Shown here piece by piece: positions 50,718 to 59,561 of a stretch of DNA of 64,000 bases. The translations under genes and the position numbers were made by a program. The notes beneath the pieces were generated by a model that was given only the letters and a program-made list of their open reading frames with translations, did not search any database and had not been told where the DNA came from. The DNA is from Janthinobacterium sp. B9-8 (lineage in GTDB: Bacteria; Pseudomonadota; Gammaproteobacteria; Burkholderiales; Chitinibacteraceae). How positions within the stretch are numbered: position 1 is the first letter of the stretch; every line of letters begins with the position of its first letter. The DNA is taken from NCBI RefSeq assembly GCF_000969645.2, contig NZ_CP014222.1, forward strand, positions 2,111,740-2,175,739, read 5' to 3'.

Positions 50718-52826
50718 ATGACTTCAGAAATCCAACTTCGCCTTGGTGGTATGACCTGCGCAGCGTGTGCGGCGCGGATTGAAAAAATCCTTAATCGCCA
50801 GGCAGGTGTGGCTGCGGAGGTTAACTTTGCGACTGAAACTGCGCATATCAGCCGTAGCGACACGACTATCACCGCCGAATCGCTAATTGCCACCATCAGC
50901 CGCGCAGGGTTCACCGCCGAGCTGGCAAGTAGCCCTGCTAGCGTAGAAAAAGATGAGCGCTGGCCACTGCTGATCGCCGCCCTGCTTAGCCTGCCGCTAA
51001 TGGCAAGCATGTTTAGCACAGATCACGCCGAGCTATTGCCGCGCTGGCTGCAAATGCTGCTGGCCACGCCGGTGCAATTTATTTTGGGCTGGCGCTTTTA
51101 TCGCGGCGCGTTTTTTGCGCTAAAAAGTGGCGGGGCAAATATGGATGTGCTGGTGGCACTGGGCACCACCATGGCCTATGGCCTATCCGCCGCCGTTACC
51201 ATTATGGGCATGCACGAGCAGCACGTATATTTTGAAGCCAGCGCGGTGATTATTACGCTGGTGTTGGCAGGAAAATGGCTGGAAAGCCGCGCCAAGAAGA
51301 AAACATCGGGGGCGATTAGCGAGCTTTTAAAGCTGCAACCTAAAACCGCAAGGGTAGAAACGGCGGATGGACTGATTGACGTAGCCATCGGCCAGCTCAA
51401 GCCCGGCGATATCGTGATAGTGCGCCACGGCGAAGTGATTCCCGTCGATGGCGTAGTCATCGAGGGCCAGGCTGCAGTCGATGAAAGCATGCTGACGGGG
51501 GAGAGCTTGCCGGTCGAAAAAAACTTCGATAGTAAGGTATTTGCCGCTACGAAAAACAGCAGCGGTATGCTTAAAATCAAGGCCAGCAGTGTCGGCAGCA
51601 AAACACAGCTGGCTGAAATTGTGCGGCTGGTGGCCCATGCTCAAGGCTCTAAAGCGCCGATCCAACGCCTTGCCGATCAGATTTCCGGCATCTTTGTGCC
51701 CATTGTGACCGCGATTGCCGTGTTTACCTTTTTGGGGAGTTTTTGGTACTGGGATAGCGCCGTCACCGCGCTAATCCATGCCGTTGCTGTGCTGGTGATC
51801 GCCTGCCCTTGCGCGCTGGGGCTGGCCACGCCCACCGCGATATCAGTCGGCATAGGCCGTGCGGCGCAGCAGGGTATTTTATTTAGGAATGCTACAGCGC
51901 TAGAGCATGCGGGCAAGATTGAAATGCTGGTGGTCGATAAAACCGGCACACTGACCACAGGGCAGGCCAAGGTGGTGGAGATCATCAGCTTGCAAAGTGA
52001 TATCTCCAAAGATGAATTGCTGCAGCTGGCAGCCAGCTTGGAGCAAGGCTCGGAACACCCGCTGGCCCATGCCATCCTAACAGCCAACACTCTGCCACTC
52101 TTGCCTATCAGTGACTTTGTCGCCGTAGCAGGGCAAGGCGTAATGGGCAAGCTCAGCAATGGCAGTGAAATTAAGGTTGGCATTCCAAGCTGGGCGGGTG
52201 AAATGCCAGAAAAAAACACCCAGCCGCATACCCTGGTGAGCATCTCCAAGAATGGCCTTTTGCTTGGACAATTAGCACTGGCCGATACACTCAGAGCCAG
52301 CTCGGTGGAGGCAGTCAAACGCCTGCACGAGATGGGCATTGAAGTAGTGATGCTCACCGGCGATCAGCCCGCCACCGCGGCCGCCATTGCCAAGGCCAGT
52401 GGCATCCGCCAGCACCAAGCCTTAATGCGCCCACAAGACAAGGCTGCGTTTATTCAGCAGCAAAATAAGGTAGTAGCGATGGTTGGCGATGGTGTAAACG
52501 ACGCCCCTGCACTCGCCGTTGCAGCAGTTAGCTTTGCCATGGGCGCAGGCAGCGATGTGGCAATCGAAGCGGCCGATATCACCCTATTGCATAACGATTT
52601 GCTGGCGGTCAGCGACGCGATTGCACTATCGCGCGCCACCATAAAAAAAATCCGCCAGAATTTATTCTTCGCGTTTTTCTATAACACGCTTGGCATACCG
52701 CTGGCAGCCATCGGCCTGCTCAACCCTGTATTAGCCGGAGCTGCGATGGCGCTGAGCTCGGTTTCGGTGGTGAGTAATTCGCTGCTACTGAGGCGCTGGA
52801 AAAGTCACCCCCAACAAAATCATTAA
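50718..52826 (+). CDS. copA: Copper-exporting P-type ATPase CopA
   Basis: A 702-residue P1B-type ATPase that exports Cu(I) across the inner membrane. One N-terminal metal-binding domain ([12 protein letters not shown]), eight membrane segments with the ion-binding [12 protein letters not shown], the phosphorylation site DKTGTLTTG, and [11 protein letters not shown] are present. An HPLAHAI motif (EHPLAHAIL) in the nucleotide-binding domain is intact. A strong AGGAGG site precedes the ATG, and a palindromic CsoR-like operator lies 25 bases before it. copZ and csoR follow, separated by a block of nested repeats. Confidence 0.95.
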   Translation: MTSEIQLRLGGMTCAACAARIEKILNRQAGVAAEVNFATETAHISRSDTTITAESLIATISRAGFTAELASSPASVEKDERWPLLIAALLSLPLMASMFSTDHAELLPRWLQMLLATPVQFILGWRFYRGAFFALKSGGANMDVLVALGTTMAYGLSAAVTIMGMHEQHVYFEASAVIITLVLAGKWLESRAKKKTSGAISELLKLQPKTARVETADGLIDVAIGQLKPGDIVIVRHGEVIPVDGVVIEGQAAVDESMLTGESLPVEKNFDSKVFAATKNSSGMLKIKASSVGSKTQLAEIVRLVAHAQGSKAPIQRLADQISGIFVPIVTAIAVFTFLGSFWYWDSAVTALIHAVAVLVIACPCALGLATPTAISVGIGRAAQQGILFRNATALEHAGKIEMLVVDKTGTLTTGQAKVVEIISLQSDISKDELLQLAASLEQGSEHPLAHAILTANTLPLLPISDFVAVAGQGVMGKLSNGSEIKVGIPSWAGEMPEKNTQPHTLVSISKNGLLLGQLALADTLRASSVEAVKRLHEMGIEVVMLTGDQPATAAAIAKASGIRQHQALMRPQDKAAFIQQQNKVVAMVGDGVNDAPALAVAAVSFAMGAGSDVAIEAADITLLHNDLLAVSDAIALSRATIKKIRQNLFFAFFYNTLGIPLAAIGLLNPVLAGAAMALSSVSVVSNSLLLRRWKSHPQQNH

Positions 52827-52827
52827 A

Positions 52828-53155
52828 CCTATAGACACAGAGATCAGGGAGAACACAGAGCGCACAGAGCGCACAGAGAAAACCAACACAACGAAAATGT
52901 AATTTGTTTTTTACAAAAACGCAGAGCACAAAGAAGCCTAAGAGTTTGGCCGTGATTAACTTCCTGTACCCAAAACACCGTCATTCCCGCATGCCTTTGG
53001 CGGGAATCCAGCAGCGTTACTGGATCCCCGATAAAAACACTCGGGGATGACGGTTTTCCTAGCCAGGCAGCTATTTTTCGCCATGCCCTAATACCAAGTT
53101 TTCTCTGCGTGCTCTGTGCTCTCTCTTTGGCTCTGCGCCTACAGAACTTAGGTTT
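52828..53155. repeat. CACAGAG-family repeat, type B, split by an insertion (copy 6)
   Basis: The left half (about 52828-52884, starting CCTATAGACACAGAG, with several CGCACAGAG repeats and GAGAAAACC) and the right half (about 53094-53155, with CTCTGTGCTCTCT and CGCCTACAGAACTTAGG) are separated by about 210 bp. That interior includes a different repeat at 52980-53051 and another fragment with GCAGAGCACAAAG. The whole block lies between copA and copZ. Confidence 0.75.
52980..53051. repeat. GTCATTCCCGC-type inverted repeat element
   Basis: The 72-bp element begins GTCATTCCCGC and ends GGGGATGAC, with internal pairs GCGGGAATCC and GGATCCCC. From memory, elements of this GTCAT...ATGAC form are widespread dispersed repeats in proteobacteria, including Neisseriales. 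It sits inside the split CACAGAG-family element. Confidence 0.82.
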
Positions 53156-53183
53156 TTTTATACATTTTGAATGGAGCAAGAAA

Positions 53184-53390
53184 ATGGAACACAGCACACT
53201 TAAAATTGAAGGCATGACTTGTATGGGTTGTGTACGTACTTTAACCAGCGTATTAAGCGCTCTGCCCGGAGTGAGCCATGTGACCATTGATTTAGAAAGC
53301 GGGATTGCTAAAGTGGATCACAACGCGGCCCTTACTTCGACTGACACCTTGAGTGACGCCATTGAAGGAGCGGGCTTTGAGCTTGTCTGA
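53184..53390 (+). CDS. copZ: Copper chaperone CopZ
   Basis: A 68-residue heavy-metal-associated domain protein with the Cu(I) site MTCMGC and the usual ferredoxin-like pattern ending AIEGAGFELV. It delivers copper to CopA and, in CsoR systems, to the regulator. The ATG at 53184 follows a GGAGCAAG site; the longer open frame upstream is repeat DNA. It overlaps csoR by about 14 bases in another frame. Confidence 0.92.
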   Translation: MEHSTLKIEGMTCMGCVRTLTSVLSALPGVSHVTIDLESGIAKVDHNAALTSTDTLSDAIEGAGFELV

Positions 53391-53697
53391 TTGCTACACC
53401 CCAGATGAAGGGCCAAAAGTGATTCAGCCGGGCAAGCAAAAACTGCTCTCTCGGCTCAATCGCATTGAAGGTCAGGTACGTGGCGTGATTAAAATGGTTG
53501 ATGAGGATAGATACTGCGTAGATGTGCTGACGCAAATCTCGGCCATAAAATCAGCCATGGACTCAGTCGCCATGCAGCTACTGGAAAACCATGCTCATGG
53601 CTGCGTGGCACAAGCGATTAAAGATGGGGAAGGAGATGCGGCCATTGATGAACTGATGATGGTCGTCAAAAAACTAAGCGGCAAAACGCTGGGGTAA
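53377..53697 (+). CDS. csoR: CsoR/RcnR-family metal-sensing repressor
   Basis: A 106-residue all-helical repressor (DUF156 family). The core KLLSRLNRIEGQVRGVIKMVDEDRYCVDVLTQI, then LLENHAHGCV, holds the Cys, His and Cys of the CsoR copper site. When copper-free it should bind the copA operator and release it on Cu(I) binding. No ATG fits: a TTG at 53377 lies six bases after GAAGGAG (53364-53370) inside the end of copZ, so I use that. A GTG at 53353 is the upstream alternative. A complete type B repeat follows the stop by 6 bases. Confidence 0.87.
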   Translation: MSLSDCYTPDEGPKVIQPGKQKLLSRLNRIEGQVRGVIKMVDEDRYCVDVLTQISAIKSAMDSVAMQLLENHAHGCVAQAIKDGEGDAAIDELMMVVKKLSGKTLG

Positions 53698-53703
53698 ATC
53701 AAA

Positions 53704-53820
53704 AAATTCTGTAGACACGGAGCAAAACGAAGAACACAGAGGACACGGAGAAAACTAAATATTTGGTTTTCTCCGTGTCCTCTCTTTATCCCCTCGGTGT
53801 TCTCCGTGTCTACAGAATTT
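53704..53820. repeat. CACAGAG-family palindromic repeat, type B, best preserved (copy 7)
   Basis: Bounded by perfect 19-bp ends AAATTCTGTAGACACGGAG (53704-53722) and CTCCGTGTCTACAGAATTT (53802-53820). Inside is a second perfect 15-bp stem, GGACACGGAGAAAAC (53741-53755) with GTTTTCTCCGTGTCC (53766-53780). It lies exactly between the convergent csoR and short-chain dehydrogenase genes and could act as a bidirectional terminator. Confidence 0.93.
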
Positions 53821-53834
53821 AGGGGGTTCCAAAT

Positions 53835-54575
53835 TTACAACGTCAACCCTCCCGTTACTTCAATCGCTGCACCGTTGATATAGCTGGCTTCATCGCTGGC
53901 TAAAAACGCATACACATTGGCGATTTCTTCGGGCTGGGCCATGCGTTTCATTGGCACACGCTCTTCCATCGCTTGAATCACTTTTTCTGGCATGGCTTTC
54001 AGGATCGGTGTGGCTACAAAGCCGGGGCAAACTGCATTAGCGCGAATGCCTTTCTTACCCAGCTCTTTGGCCCATGTTTTTACAAAACCAATCACCCCAA
54101 ATTTAGCTGCCGCATAATTAGTCTGGCCAAAATTGCCATATACGCCCACCACCGATGAGGCGTTCAAAATCACACCACTGCCCTGCTCTACCATGGTATC
54201 AACCACGGCGCGGGCGCAGTTATAAACACCTTTCAGATTGATATCGATCACGCGATCAAACTGATCTTCGGTCATTTTGATCAGTTGTGCGTCTTGCACA
54301 ATGCCTGCGTTATTCACCAGCACATCGATGCGACCAAATTGCGCCTTAACCGCCGCCACCATTTCAGCAATCTGGGTTTTATTGGTCACATCCACCACGT
54401 ACCCTACCGCCACTGCGCCACTTTGTACAAGGCTGGAAACGACGGCATCAATACCGCTCTGGTTCACATCACACACCACCACTTTGGCGCCTTCTGTGGC
54501 AAACTTAATCGCTGTGGCCTGGCCAATTCCGCTGGCGGAACCTGTGATAATCGCAACTTTATCTTTCAGTCTCAT
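53835..54575 (-). CDS. Short-chain dehydrogenase/reductase (FabG/PhaB-like)
   Basis: A 246-residue NAD(P)-dependent oxidoreductase. It has the cofactor motif [16 protein letters not shown] (VLVNNAGIV), a serine in ILNASSVVG, and the catalytic YAAAK. The C-terminal [30 protein letters not shown] is of FabG type. Acetoacetyl-CoA or 3-oxoacyl-ACP reduction is most likely; the presence of Asp (VVVCDV) after the second strand favours NAD over NADP. It is monocistronic, with a repeat between its end and csoR. Confidence 0.88.
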   Translation of the reverse strand: MRLKDKVAIITGSASGIGQATAIKFATEGAKVVVCDVNQSGIDAVVSSLVQSGAVAVGYVVDVTNKTQIAEMVAAVKAQFGRIDVLVNNAGIVQDAQLIKMTEDQFDRVIDINLKGVYNCARAVVDTMVEQGSGVILNASSVVGVYGNFGQTNYAAAKFGVIGFVKTWAKELGKKGIRANAVCPGFVATPILKAMPEKVIQAMEERVPMKRMAQPEEIANVYAFLASDEASYINGAAIEVTGGLTL

Positions 54576-54829
54576 AACACACCTTTCATATCAATTGAAA
54601 ATGGCCGTACCCGGAGCCAGTTAGATCATCAGCCAATCTTGCTAACTGACTGATTAATCAACAGCAAACAAGCAATTAATTCAGCATAGACGCTCTTGGT
54701 GCAACGCAACAAGCCAATCATCACAGGAATCAAAAGATTCACACTATTTTTAGTGCATCAAACAAGCCAATAGCCGCAGCAAAACATGCAAAGATTGGCA
54801 TCAAGGGAGGGAAAGCGCGCAAGGAAGAT

Positions 54830-54852
54830 GCAGCCAGACAAGGTCTGGCTGC
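54830..54852 (-). terminator. Hairpin after the DUF3579 gene
   Basis: GCAGCCAGAC (54830-54839) and GTCTGGCTGC (54843-54852) form a perfect 10-bp stem with a three-base loop, 11 bases from the DUF3579 stop. There is no clear T-run, so it may stabilise the 3' end or assist termination. Confidence 0.55.
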
Positions 54853-54863
54853 CACAATCGCGT

Positions 54864-55178
54864 TTATTCTGCGGGTTTATCCGCGTAATGCTCACTCAGC
54901 AAGGAGCGGCAATCTACAATGCGTAAATCATTGTCGCGGGCAAAGGTCATGAGGAATTCGAAGACACGCGGATCGATTTTTTCAAGCTGTTTGTCCACAG
55001 CCACACAACGAACATTGTCGTGCACCATAGGGCGAACAAAAGGGGCGTAAGAAAGCTTTTGATCAACGCCAAATGTGCTTAAGATGCCAGACAAGCGATC
55101 AGCCCAGTCGCTGGGCCGAAATTCACGCCCATTACTGGTAATGCCCTGAATAATGATTTCGTATGGATTGCAGATCAT
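54864..55178 (-). CDS. DUF3579 protein
   Basis: A 104-residue protein of the DUF3579 family, found mainly in betaproteobacteria and commonly beside arginine genes. Core features are PYEIIIQGITSNGREFRPSDWADRLSGILSTFG and DKQLEKIDPRVFEFLMTFARDNDLRI. The function is unknown. It is divergent from argF, with a 340-base gap between them. Confidence 0.85.
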   Translation of the reverse strand: MICNPYEIIIQGITSNGREFRPSDWADRLSGILSTFGVDQKLSYAPFVRPMVHDNVRCVAVDKQLEKIDPRVFEFLMTFARDNDLRIVDCRSLLSEHYADKPAE

Positions 55179-55519
55179 TTTAACAACAGCGTATTTAATG
55201 GTGGAATATCTACCAGATTATACCATCGCAGGCCAAACTGCTGCCTTAGAAATTCTCAAACACTTGCAGATCAGACGCCACAGATAAAACAATAAGACGC
55301 TGACAAAGCTTGCCAGCCGCCTGCAAACGGTTGAATAATGGTTGTTTTTTCTCAAAGTGGCTCAACCCGTTTCAAAAATGAAAGCTGCATAGCCTGCATA
55401 AAAAATCATGGTGTAGCATCGAAAACCTGTAAGAAATTGTGCAGAGCACAGTGGATCAGAGCTTTGAGCACACTAAGATTTATCTTTTTTGAAGCGGCAG
55501 CCCATTCGGACTGTTCCCT
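55179..55519. other. Divergent gap between the DUF3579 gene and argF
   Basis: I see no convincing gene or repeat here. Promoters for both flanking genes must lie within it, but I could not identify reliable boxes or an ArgR-type operator. Confidence 0.4.
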
Positions 55520-56434
55520 ATGCGCCATTATCTGCAATTCACTGATTTCACCCGCGAAGAATACGATTACCTATTCAAACGCGCTGCCATTCTTAAAGCA
55601 AAACTGGCCGCAGGCGAGCTTTATCAGCCCCTGATTGGTAAAGTTTTGGCCATGATTTTTGAAAAATCATCCACCCGCACCCGTGTTTCTTTTGAAGCGG
55701 GCATGGCGCAATTCGGTGGCCATGCGATGTTTTTGCAATCCAAAGACACTCAGTTAGGTCGCGGCGAGCCCATCGAAGATGTAGCTAAAGTGATTAGCCG
55801 CATGACCAATATCGTAATGGTTCGCACTTTTGAGCAAAGCATTGTTGAGCGCTTTGCCGATAATTCTTTAGTCCCTGTCATTAACGGGCTGACTAATGAA
55901 TATCATCCATGCCAGATTTTGGCCGATATTTTTACTTATATCGAAAAAAATGGCTCGATCGAAGGCAAGACCGTGGCTTGGATTGGGGACAGCAACAATA
56001 TCTCCCGCACTTGGCTGCAAGCAGCGAAAATATTCAACTTCAAACTCAACCAAGCCTGCCCGCGCGGCTATGAAATGACGGTTTTAGACGGCCAGAGATA
56101 CGGTGCCGAGCATTTCGAAACCTTTTATGATCCGTATCAAGCCGCCAGAGATGCCGATATCGTCAGCACTGACGTTTGCACCTCGATGGGTTTTGAGCGC
56201 GAAACATTGCAGCGCAGAAAAGACTTTTTGCACTATAAAGTCAGTGAAAAAGTGATGCTGCAAGCCAAGGCAAATGCCATGTTTATGCACTGCCTGCCTG
56301 CACATCGCGGCGAAGAAGTCGACCCGGAAGTGATCGATGGCCCACAATCGGTAGTCTGGGATGAAGCAGAAAATCGTATGCACACACAAAAAGCAGTGAT
56401 TGAATACCTATTACTCGGTAAAGTAGAGGATTAA
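55520..56434 (+). CDS. argF: Ornithine carbamoyltransferase
   Basis: A 304-residue cytoplasmic enzyme that makes citrulline from ornithine and carbamoyl phosphate in arginine synthesis. The carbamoyl phosphate motif SSTRTRVSFE, the ornithine-binding region and MFMHCLPAHRG are intact. Length is normal. It is followed by an exporter gene and then argG, so the last two dedicated steps but one of arginine synthesis lie together. The ATG lacks a strong ribosome binding site. Confidence 0.96.
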   Translation: MRHYLQFTDFTREEYDYLFKRAAILKAKLAAGELYQPLIGKVLAMIFEKSSTRTRVSFEAGMAQFGGHAMFLQSKDTQLGRGEPIEDVAKVISRMTNIVMVRTFEQSIVERFADNSLVPVINGLTNEYHPCQILADIFTYIEKNGSIEGKTVAWIGDSNNISRTWLQAAKIFNFKLNQACPRGYEMTVLDGQRYGAEHFETFYDPYQAARDADIVSTDVCTSMGFERETLQRRKDFLHYKVSEKVMLQAKANAMFMHCLPAHRGEEVDPEVIDGPQSVVWDEAENRMHTQKAVIEYLLLGKVED

Positions 56435-56502
56435 GTAAGCTTATTACCCAGAAATGGGCACAAACTGCTTATCTCCAGCCCCGTGATACAGGATCACCCT
56501 TA

Positions 56503-57123
56503 ATGTTTGGCATTACCGATTTAAGCAGCTATTTACTCGGCACTATTTTTATTATCTTATTGCCGGGGCCCAATTCCATTTTTGCACTTTCTGTTGCGGC
56601 CAAACAAGGCGTGCGCGCAGGCTATGCCGCTGCGGCAGGTATTGTAACGGGCGATTTTATCCTGATGCTATTAGCCAGCGTTGGTGTTGCTTCTTTAATG
56701 CGCACTCATCCGGCAGCCTTTGATATGGTTCGCTATGCAGGTGCAGCGTATTTAGCTTGGATGGGTTTGAAAATGCTGCTTGCCAAACCGCAGGCAACAA
56801 GCAGTACCCCTATTGAAGTGCCATCCAGTCATATTTTTAAGCAGGCACTCTCAATTTCACTGGTAAATGTGAAAGCTATATTATTTTTTATGGCATTCTT
56901 CCCCCAGTTTGTGGATCCGACTTATGATCGGGTTCCGCTCACGTTTGTAGTACTTGGCATGATCGTACAAGCCGTAAGTTTGGCTTATCTGACCTTTTTA
57001 ATTTTTGCTGGCGCTGGCCTTTCTCGGCGGCTAGCAGGCAAACAGTGGCTGGGCCGCTGGCTAGCTCGCCTAACCGGTGTACTTTTCATCAGTTTTGGTG
57101 CGCGGCTTGCTCTTATTCACTAA
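56503..57123 (+). CDS. LysE/RhtB-family exporter between argF and argG
   Basis: A 206-residue inner-membrane exporter with about six segments. The N-terminal motif IILLPGPNSIFALSVAAKQGVRAGYAAAAGIVTGDF is typical of the LysE/RhtB family, as is ISLVNVKAILFFMAFFPQFVDP. Its position between argF and argG suggests, but does not prove, export of arginine or a related amino acid. It is not closely similar to the exporter at 50018. Confidence 0.9.
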   Translation: MFGITDLSSYLLGTIFIILLPGPNSIFALSVAAKQGVRAGYAAAAGIVTGDFILMLLASVGVASLMRTHPAAFDMVRYAGAAYLAWMGLKMLLAKPQATSSTPIEVPSSHIFKQALSISLVNVKAILFFMAFFPQFVDPTYDRVPLTFVVLGMIVQAVSLAYLTFLIFAGAGLSRRLAGKQWLGRWLARLTGVLFISFGARLALIH

Positions 57124-57153
57124 TCCTTGCCTTTCTCCCTTCTTGGAGTTCTC

Positions 57154-58368
57154 ATGTCTGATGTAAAAAAAGCGGTTCTTGCCTACTCCGGTGGCCTCGA
57201 TACCTCGGTAATTCTGAAGTGGCTGCAAGATACATATCAATGCGAAGTGGTGACATTTACCGCAGACCTGGGCCAAGGCGAAGAGCTTGAGCCTGCCCGC
57301 CAAAAAGCGGTGCAATTTGGCATTAAGCCAGAAAATATTTTTATTGATGATTTGCGCGAAGAATTTGTGCGTGACTTTGTATTCCCGATGTTCCGCGCCA
57401 ACACGGTTTACGAAGGCGAATACCTACTGGGCACCTCGATTGCCCGCCCGCTGATTGCCAAGCGCCAAATTGAAATTGCTAATTTGACCGGCGCAGATGC
57501 TGTCAGCCATGGCGCCACCGGCAAGGGCAATGATCAGGTCCGCTTCGAGCTGGGCTATTACGCCCTGCGTCCAGATATTAAAGTGATTGCACCGTGGCGT
57601 GAGTGGGATTTAAACAGCCGTGAAAAGCTGCTGGATTACGCTGAAAAGCACGGCATGGATATTGCCAAGAAAAAAAATGGCGGCAGCCCTTACTCAATGG
57701 ACGCCAATCTGCTGCATATCTCTTACGAAGGCCAAGTGCTGGAAAACCCAGCCGCCGAGCCAGAAGAAGACATGTGGTTATGGTCGGTTAGCCCGGAAAA
57801 AGCACCGGATGCGGCTGAGTATGTAGAGCTTGAGTACGAGCAAGGCGATATCGTCGGCATTAATGGCGTGAAGATGAGCCCAGCCACGGTATTAGCCACA
57901 CTGAATAAACTCGGTGGCAAGCACGGCATCGGCCGTCTTGATCTCGTTGAAAACCGCTTTGTGGGCATGAAGAGCCGTGGCTGCTACGAAACCCCTGGCG
58001 GCACCATTATGCTCAAGGCGCACCGCGCCATTGAATCGATCTGCCTTGATCGGGAAGTGGCTCACCTTAAAGACGAGCTGATGCCTAAATACGCCAGCCT
58101 GATTTATAACGGCTACTGGTGGGCACCAGAGCGCCTGATGCTGCAAAGCATGATTGATGCAAGCCAAACCCATGTAAATGGCTGGGTGCGCGTTAAGCTC
58201 TACAAAGGGAATGTGATTGTGGTGGGCCGTGATTCTAAAGAATCACTCTTTGATGCCAACATTGCCACCTTTGAAGACGACGGCGGGGCTTATAATCAAG
58301 CAGATGCAGCAGGCTTTATTAAACTCAATGCACTACGCATGAGAATTGCCGCCAAACTACGTAAGTAA
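57154..58368 (+). CDS. argG: Argininosuccinate synthase
   Basis: A 404-residue enzyme that joins citrulline and aspartate using ATP. The P-loop [15 protein letters not shown] at the N-terminus, [16 protein letters not shown] and [21 protein letters not shown] are diagnostic. I start at 57154 (ATG after TTGGAG), nine codons inside the frame. A strong terminator follows, closing the argF-exporter-argG group. Confidence 0.97.
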   Translation: MSDVKKAVLAYSGGLDTSVILKWLQDTYQCEVVTFTADLGQGEELEPARQKAVQFGIKPENIFIDDLREEFVRDFVFPMFRANTVYEGEYLLGTSIARPLIAKRQIEIANLTGADAVSHGATGKGNDQVRFELGYYALRPDIKVIAPWREWDLNSREKLLDYAEKHGMDIAKKKNGGSPYSMDANLLHISYEGQVLENPAAEPEEDMWLWSVSPEKAPDAAEYVELEYEQGDIVGINGVKMSPATVLATLNKLGGKHGIGRLDLVENRFVGMKSRGCYETPGGTIMLKAHRAIESICLDREVAHLKDELMPKYASLIYNGYWWAPERLMLQSMIDASQTHVNGWVRVKLYKGNVIVVGRDSKESLFDANIATFEDDGGAYNQADAAGFIKLNALRMRIAAKLRK

Positions 58369-58383
58369 GCTTACCGTTATTTT

Positions 58384-58410
58384 ACAAAGCCGGCTACGAG
58401 CCGGCTTTGT
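58384..58410 (+). terminator. Rho-independent terminator after argG
   Basis: ACAAAGCCGGCT (58384-58395) and AGCCGGCTTTGT (58399-58410) form a perfect 12-bp stem with an ACG loop, 15 bases after the argG stop. Confidence 0.85.
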
Positions 58411-58428
58411 TCGTCAAAGGAAACCATC

Positions 58429-58650
58429 ATGCTTGAGGCGCTTCAAAATATGTCTGAGGAAACATTCACCACACTATCGGTGTCTATCCTCTGTACCGGC
58501 CTCATCATTTATATGGGCTTTATCATTTATCGATTAGCAGCGGATTCTAAAGCGGGGAAATACGGCTCCTTGGTTTTATTTTTCACACTGGGGTTCGGCG
58601 TATTCGGCTTTATTATTAAAACAGTGCTCACCGAAGTCATTCAAAAATAA
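58429..58650 (+). CDS. DUF2788 small membrane protein
   Basis: A 73-residue protein of the DUF2788 family with two membrane segments (SVSILCTGLIIYMGFIIYRLA and SLVLFFTLGFGVFGFIIKTVL). An AAAGGAAA site precedes the ATG. The function is unknown. It precedes ppnP by 12 bases and may be co-transcribed with it. Confidence 0.85.
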   Translation: MLEALQNMSEETFTTLSVSILCTGLIIYMGFIIYRLAADSKAGKYGSLVLFFTLGFGVFGFIIKTVLTEVIQK

Positions 58651-58662
58651 AGAGAATTCTCT

Positions 58663-58974
58663 ATGTCACAATTTGATAATGTATCTGTACTTAAGCAAGG
58701 CAATGTTTATTTCGACGGTCTATGCATATCGCACACGCTGATTTTAGCAAATGGCGAAAAGAAAACCGTCGGCGTTATTTTGCCATCGACGCTGACTTTC
58801 AATACAGGCGCAGCAGAAATCATGGAAATCGTAGCGGGTCTTTGCCATGTAAAACAGGCAGGTGAATCTGAGCCCACCCCCTATACTGCAGGTCAAAGCT
58901 TTCACGTACCCGCTAACTCCAGCTTTAGCATTGAAGCACTGGAAACACTGCATTACGTTTGTCATTTTGCTTAA
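58663..58974 (+). CDS. ppnP: Pyrimidine/purine nucleoside phosphorylase PpnP
   Basis: A 103-residue cupin-fold enzyme of the PpnP (YaiE, DUF1255) family, which phosphorolyses a wide range of nucleosides. The core VGVILPSTLTFNTGAAEIMEIVAGLCHVKQAGE and GQSFHVPANSSFSIEALETLHYVCHF is highly typical. Length is normal. It lies between the DUF2788 gene and yajQ. Confidence 0.94.
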   Translation: MSQFDNVSVLKQGNVYFDGLCISHTLILANGEKKTVGVILPSTLTFNTGAAEIMEIVAGLCHVKQAGESEPTPYTAGQSFHVPANSSFSIEALETLHYVCHFA

Positions 58975-59026
58975 ACCGCAAAATACCAAATAAATTTAAT
59001 TAACTACTTACAAAAAGGAGAAGCCT

Positions 59027-59521
59027 GTGCCTTCTTTCGACATTAGCTCCGAACTCGATATGGTTGCCCTCAAGAATGCGATTGATGCGGTTGAACGCGT
59101 GATCAACAATCGCTTTGACTTTAAAGGCACCAGCGCCAAAGTTGATTTAAACGAAAAAGACGAAACCATCACTCTGCATGGCGATTCCAATGCGCAGCTC
59201 GATCAGATTAAAGATATTTTATTCCCTGCGTTAGAGAAAAAAGAAGCTGATAGTAGCAAGCGCTTAGAAAGCGGCGAAGTGCAAAAAATTTCTGGTAATA
59301 AAGTAAAACTAGAAATGAAAATCAAGGCAGGGATTGATCAAGACTTAGCAAAAAAAATCATCAAGCTGATTAAAGATGAAAAGCTAAAAGTACAAACCGC
59401 CATTCAAGGCGATACCGTGCGTGTAACGGGTGCCAAGCGTGATATTTTGCAAGAAGTAATCGCATTCATGCGTAAATCAATTACTGATTTTCCATTACAG
59501 TACCAAAACTTCCGCGACTAA
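59027..59521 (+). CDS. yajQ: YajQ-family nucleotide-binding protein
   Basis: A 164-residue protein of the YajQ/UPF0234 family with two ferredoxin-like domains. The opening PSFDISSELDMVALKNAIDAVERVINNRFDFKGT and the ending VIAFMRKSITDFPLQYQNFRD are clear. Some relatives bind cyclic di-GMP, which is of interest next to a diguanylate cyclase gene. The start is GTG behind a strong AAAAAGGAG site. Confidence 0.94.
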   Translation: MPSFDISSELDMVALKNAIDAVERVINNRFDFKGTSAKVDLNEKDETITLHGDSNAQLDQIKDILFPALEKKEADSSKRLESGEVQKISGNKVKLEMKIKAGIDQDLAKKIIKLIKDEKLKVQTAIQGDTVRVTGAKRDILQEVIAFMRKSITDFPLQYQNFRD

Positions 59522-59561
59522 TCATTGAGGATTAGGGCGGCAGATCGTTGCCGCCCACGCC

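Noticed and set aside
51677-52357. Long minus-strand frame (226 codons) inside copA
   Set aside because: It is the antisense shadow of the conserved ATPase core; its Ser/Ala-rich composition is typical of such shadows.
52844-53287. Minus-strand frame of 147 codons between copA and copZ
   Set aside because: It is made of repeat DNA, and its low-complexity Cys/Ala/Leu translation comes from the heptamers.
28765-53820. The CACAGAG heptamers as a CRISPR array
   Set aside because: Repeat units are 7-9 bases, imperfect and inverted in two arms, with no regular spacers and no cas genes in the window.
55338-55634. A 98-codon frame upstream of and overlapping argF
   Set aside because: It overlaps the conserved argF start in another frame and has no recognisable features.
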